DNA from: Neobacillus rhizosphaerae
Lineage (GTDB): Bacteria; Bacillota; Bacilli; Bacillales; Cytobacillaceae
Direction of reading: 5' to 3'
DNA: 64,000 bases
Assembly: GCF_937468385.1 (NCBI RefSeq)
Contig: NZ_CALBWS010000004.1
Coordinates: forward strand, 104,362 to 168,361
Of this stretch, positions 61,891-64,000 are shown piece by piece. Position 1 is the stretch's first letter; the number at the start of each line of letters is the position of its first letter. The translations under genes were made by a program, and so were the position numbers. Below the pieces are notes generated by a model. It was given only the letters and a program-made list of their open reading frames with translations, ran no database searches and had not been told where the DNA came from.

Positions 61891-63096
61891 TTATACTAAT
61901 TCTTTGCTTTTCGTTTCTTTTCCCAAAAAGAAGACGGCCATGGCCCCGATGAGGACTGAAATACAAAAGATGGTAAATATCGCCGAGATGGAAATCTTTT
62001 GTGCGACAAGATAGCCAACCAACAATGGTCCTAATACACCGCCAATCCGCCCAAAGGAAGCGGCCATGCCTGTTCCGGTAGCGCGGATATTGGTTGGATA
62101 CTGTTCCGGAGTATAGGCATATAAGCCGCCCCAAGCTCCGAGATTAAAGAATGACAAAAGAATCCCCGCAGCCATTAATAGAACGGTTGAATCAGCAGTT
62201 CCAAAGAAATAGGCACTTGCTGCTGTTCCAATTAAATAAACAACTAAGACAAATTTCCGTCCAAATTTTTCAATACACCATGCTGCCGTAAAATAGCCTG
62301 GTAACTGAGCTATTGTCATGATTAGGACATATTCAAAGCTTTTAATTAAACTAAATCCCTTCATGACCATGACGCTTGGCAGCCATAAAAACATACCGTA
62401 ATAGGAGAAGACGACGCAGAACCATACAATCCAGAGCATGGCGGTCTGACGACTATACTCTTTCGACCATAATTTTTTCATGCTTTGGAAGGCGGATATT
62501 TTATCTTTCTGCTTTATTGCTGTAAACCGCGGTGAATCAGGCAAACCAATACGCAAGTATAAAGCATATAGAGCTGGGATGGCACTGATTAACAATGCAA
62601 CCTGCCACCCAAACTTCGGAATGACAAAATAGGAAATGACAGCTGCAATCAGCCAGCCGGCTGCCCAAAAGCTTTCAAGTAGTACAACAATCCTGCCGCG
62701 CTTTTCAACTGGAACACTTTCGGATACAAGTGTTGAGGCAACGGGAAGCTCCCCGCCTAAACCCGCTCCGACAAAGAATCTTAATACTAAAAAGAGGGTT
62801 AATGTTGTTGTAAAGGCGGAAGCACCACTGCCAACCGAAAATAATAATAACGTAATAATAAATACATTTTTTCTGCCAATCCGATCGGCCATTAGTCCAA
62901 AAATAAGTGCCCCTACAGCCATCCCAATTGAATTTACACTGCCAATCCAGCCCATCTGGCCTGGGGTTAAATCCCACTCTACTTTTAATGCCGCGATAAT
63001 GAAGCTGAGCATGCCCACATCCATGGCATCGAACATCCAGCCCATCCCGGCAATTCCAAGTAGTCTTCTTCCTGATATTTCCTTTTTGTTGTGCAT
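61891..63096 (-). CDS. niaP: Niacin/nicotinamide permease NiaP (MFS)
   Basis: 401 residues, 12 helices, sugar-porter/AAHS-like MFS. The sequence runs collinear with B. subtilis NiaP (YceI): GWMFDAMDVGMLSFIIAALKVEW, GSVNSIGMAVGALIFGLMADRIGRKNVFIITLL, GLGGELPVASTLVSESVPVEKRGR, SFFNLGAWGGLYAYTPEQYPTNIRATGTG. Imports nicotinate for NAD synthesis. Monocistronic with its own terminator. Confidence 0.93.
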   Translation of the reverse strand: MHNKKEISGRRLLGIAGMGWMFDAMDVGMLSFIIAALKVEWDLTPGQMGWIGSVNSIGMAVGALIFGLMADRIGRKNVFIITLLLFSVGSGASAFTTTLTLFLVLRFFVGAGLGGELPVASTLVSESVPVEKRGRIVVLLESFWAAGWLIAAVISYFVIPKFGWQVALLISAIPALYALYLRIGLPDSPRFTAIKQKDKISAFQSMKKLWSKEYSRQTAMLWIVWFCVVFSYYGMFLWLPSVMVMKGFSLIKSFEYVLIMTIAQLPGYFTAAWCIEKFGRKFVLVVYLIGTAASAYFFGTADSTVLLMAAGILLSFFNLGAWGGLYAYTPEQYPTNIRATGTGMAASFGRIGGVLGPLLVGYLVAQKISISAIFTIFCISVLIGAMAVFFLGKETKSKELV

Positions 63097-63240
63097 CTGT
63101 ATCCCCCTATGCCCCTCTATCTGTTTACATTATTCCCTAAAAATATTTTTTTTAGAAAAAGGTAGTAAATCTATTAGCTCTATGGGTATTTTAACAGGTG
63201 TCTTTACAGTTGTCACTACTATTTTACAAGAGCAATAAAA

Positions 63241-63310
63241 AAGAGAGAATACTTAAAACTCGTATTCTCTCTCAGGCTGTCGAAAAACCTTCGACAGCCA
63301 TTATTTTTTT
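63241..63310 (+). terminator. Two adjacent hairpins with T-run
   Basis: AGAGAGAATAC / GTATTCTCTCT (63242-63272) is followed by GGCTGTCGA / TCGACAGCC (63275-63299) and TTATTTTTTT. No plus-strand gene precedes them; they may belong to a lost gene or the mobile remnant to the right. Confidence 0.7.
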
Positions 63311-63366
63311 ATGTAACTTTAACATTTCACTGCGTTAATTCGTTATAAAAATTCAATACGACATGT

Positions 63367-63500
63367 CTGTTGATTTGCGCTCCAGGTGCTTCGCTTTCCG
63401 CGGGCGTGTCGGGAAGCCTCCTCGGGGCTAAGGCGCCTTCGGGGTCTCCCCTGCCCCGTACTCCCGCAGGAGTCTCGCGCCTTCCGCTCCAATCAACAGG
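63367..63500. repeat. GC-rich dispersed repeat with inverted ends
   Basis: Starts CTGTTGATTTGCGCTCCAGG and ends CTTCCGCTCCAATCAACAGG: the ends are inverted (CTGTTGATT / AATCAACAG). It is far richer in GC than its surroundings (CCGCGGGCGTGTCGGGAAGC). From general knowledge this sequence type recurs in many Bacillus genomes; there is one copy in this window. Confidence 0.8.
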
Positions 63501-63558
63501 TGCAAATTCAATAATGTCCACACACAACCAAAAAAATAAAAAAATAGTGGTGAAATCT

Positions 63559-64000
63559 ATGTTTAAACCAAGAGAATCTACCCAAATTGAATATGAATTT
63601 GTGTCTATTGATAAATTAGTTCCTGATCCCATTTAAAGGCAAATGCAAATAAGCATAAATACACGAGAGAAGAAGTTGAAGTAGAAACTCGTGAATACTT
63701 TGATGAATTAAACAAGGCTATTGAAGAGGATAGAATAAAGCATGGAAAAAAGCCATTAAAGGAAAAGGTAAGGTTAAATCGCTTATCTAAATCGGGAAAA
63801 TTGCTTTATAAATTTAGATAGAAAAAAATGGAGCGAAGCTTCGCAGACTTAAAGGAGCTGCATGGGCTTCGCTACTGCCGGTTACGGGGATTAAAGAATG
63901 CAAGTGAACAGGCTCTCCTTACAGCAGCCTGCCAAAATATAAAAAAGATTGCGACACACTTAGCCAGGTTAGAAAAAGTGTGTTGCAATTCTTTAGGTTG
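63559..64000 (+). pseudogene. IS1182-family transposase remnant
   Basis: Begins MFKPRESTQIEYEFVSIDKL, the usual N-terminus of IS1182-type transposases, then stops at 63636. Further fragments follow: [20 protein letters not shown] (from about 63646) up to a stop near 63820, and then [41 protein letters not shown], the C-terminal DDE region. Most of the central catalytic domain is missing, so the gene is dead through internal deletion. It continues to the window edge. Confidence 0.85.

Noticed and set aside
63370..63558. Upstream extension of the IS1182 transposase frame
   Set aside because: The extension is the translated GC-rich repeat; the transposase family starts at the ATG at 63559.

Overview
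The window is a stretch of a spore-forming Bacillaceae chromosome, most like Bacillus or Neobacillus. It has the sporulation genes sspH, pbpG, rsfA and gerQ, a long block matching the B. subtilis ywi-ywh-ywg-ywf-ywd neighbourhood (cardiolipin synthase, argS, ywiB, speEB, pbpG, ywhDCB, ywgA, ywfO, rsfA, lipL, pta, hemQ, gerQ, ywdK, ywdI and later pdxK), bacillithiol synthesis, moderate-to-low GC and AGGAGG-type ribosome binding sites. A parS-like site at 19430 fits the origin-side position of this block in B. subtilis. The species is inferred, not proven.

Layout. 1-19300: core genes for translation, polyamines, cell wall, lipoate, acetate metabolism, heme and spores. 19430-34264: a molybdenum and formate module, made of a molybdate-type regulator divergent from modAB, then a leftward block fdhD-fdnG-fdnH-fdnI-fdhE-mobA-moeA-moeA/PBP fusion-moaE-moaD-moeB. 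FdnG has an in-frame UGA exactly at the selenocysteine position, followed by a textbook bacterial SECIS hairpin, so it is a selenoprotein and not a broken gene. 34977-40375: purine permease, a Crp/Fnr-family regulator, deoD, pdxK, yojF and bshB2. 40757-47643: a clade II (Sec-exported) nitrous oxide reductase operon: cytochrome c, nosZ, nosB-like, nosD, nosY, nosF and an unusual YtkA/SurA-like lipoprotein in place of NosL. 47649-56568: sugar dehydrogenase-like lipoprotein, HAD phosphatase, AlkD-like glycosylase, amino-acid permease, a small SASP-like gene, a two-P-loop ATPase, a YbaK deacylase and a solitary B12-binding radical SAM protein. 56936-63096: branched-chain amino-acid ABC transporter livFGMHJ and niaP. 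63367-64000: a GC-rich repeat and an IS1182-like transposase remnant.

How it works together. Formate dehydrogenase feeding the quinone pool and N2O reductase as terminal oxidase would form an anaerobic respiratory chain. Both operons carry Fnr-type boxes (TGTGA-N6-TCACT or a close variant) with exactly 29 nt between the box centre and a -10 hexamer, the class II activation spacing. A perfect TGTGA-N6-TCACA box also precedes the radical SAM gene.

The spacers are rich in dispersed repeats: a 170-bp family with an optional 95-bp structured insert, a 110-bp family placed just downstream of leftward genes, the 13-mer GGTGTCAGGCACC, and degenerate 21-nt tandem repeats. The strongest findings are the selenoprotein, the anaerobic regulatory sites, the 32-bp perfect palindrome in front of modA, the nested repeat module (one copy forms the nos leader) and the uncharacterised two-P-loop and radical SAM proteins. 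No tRNA, rRNA, CRISPR array or intact mobile element was seen.
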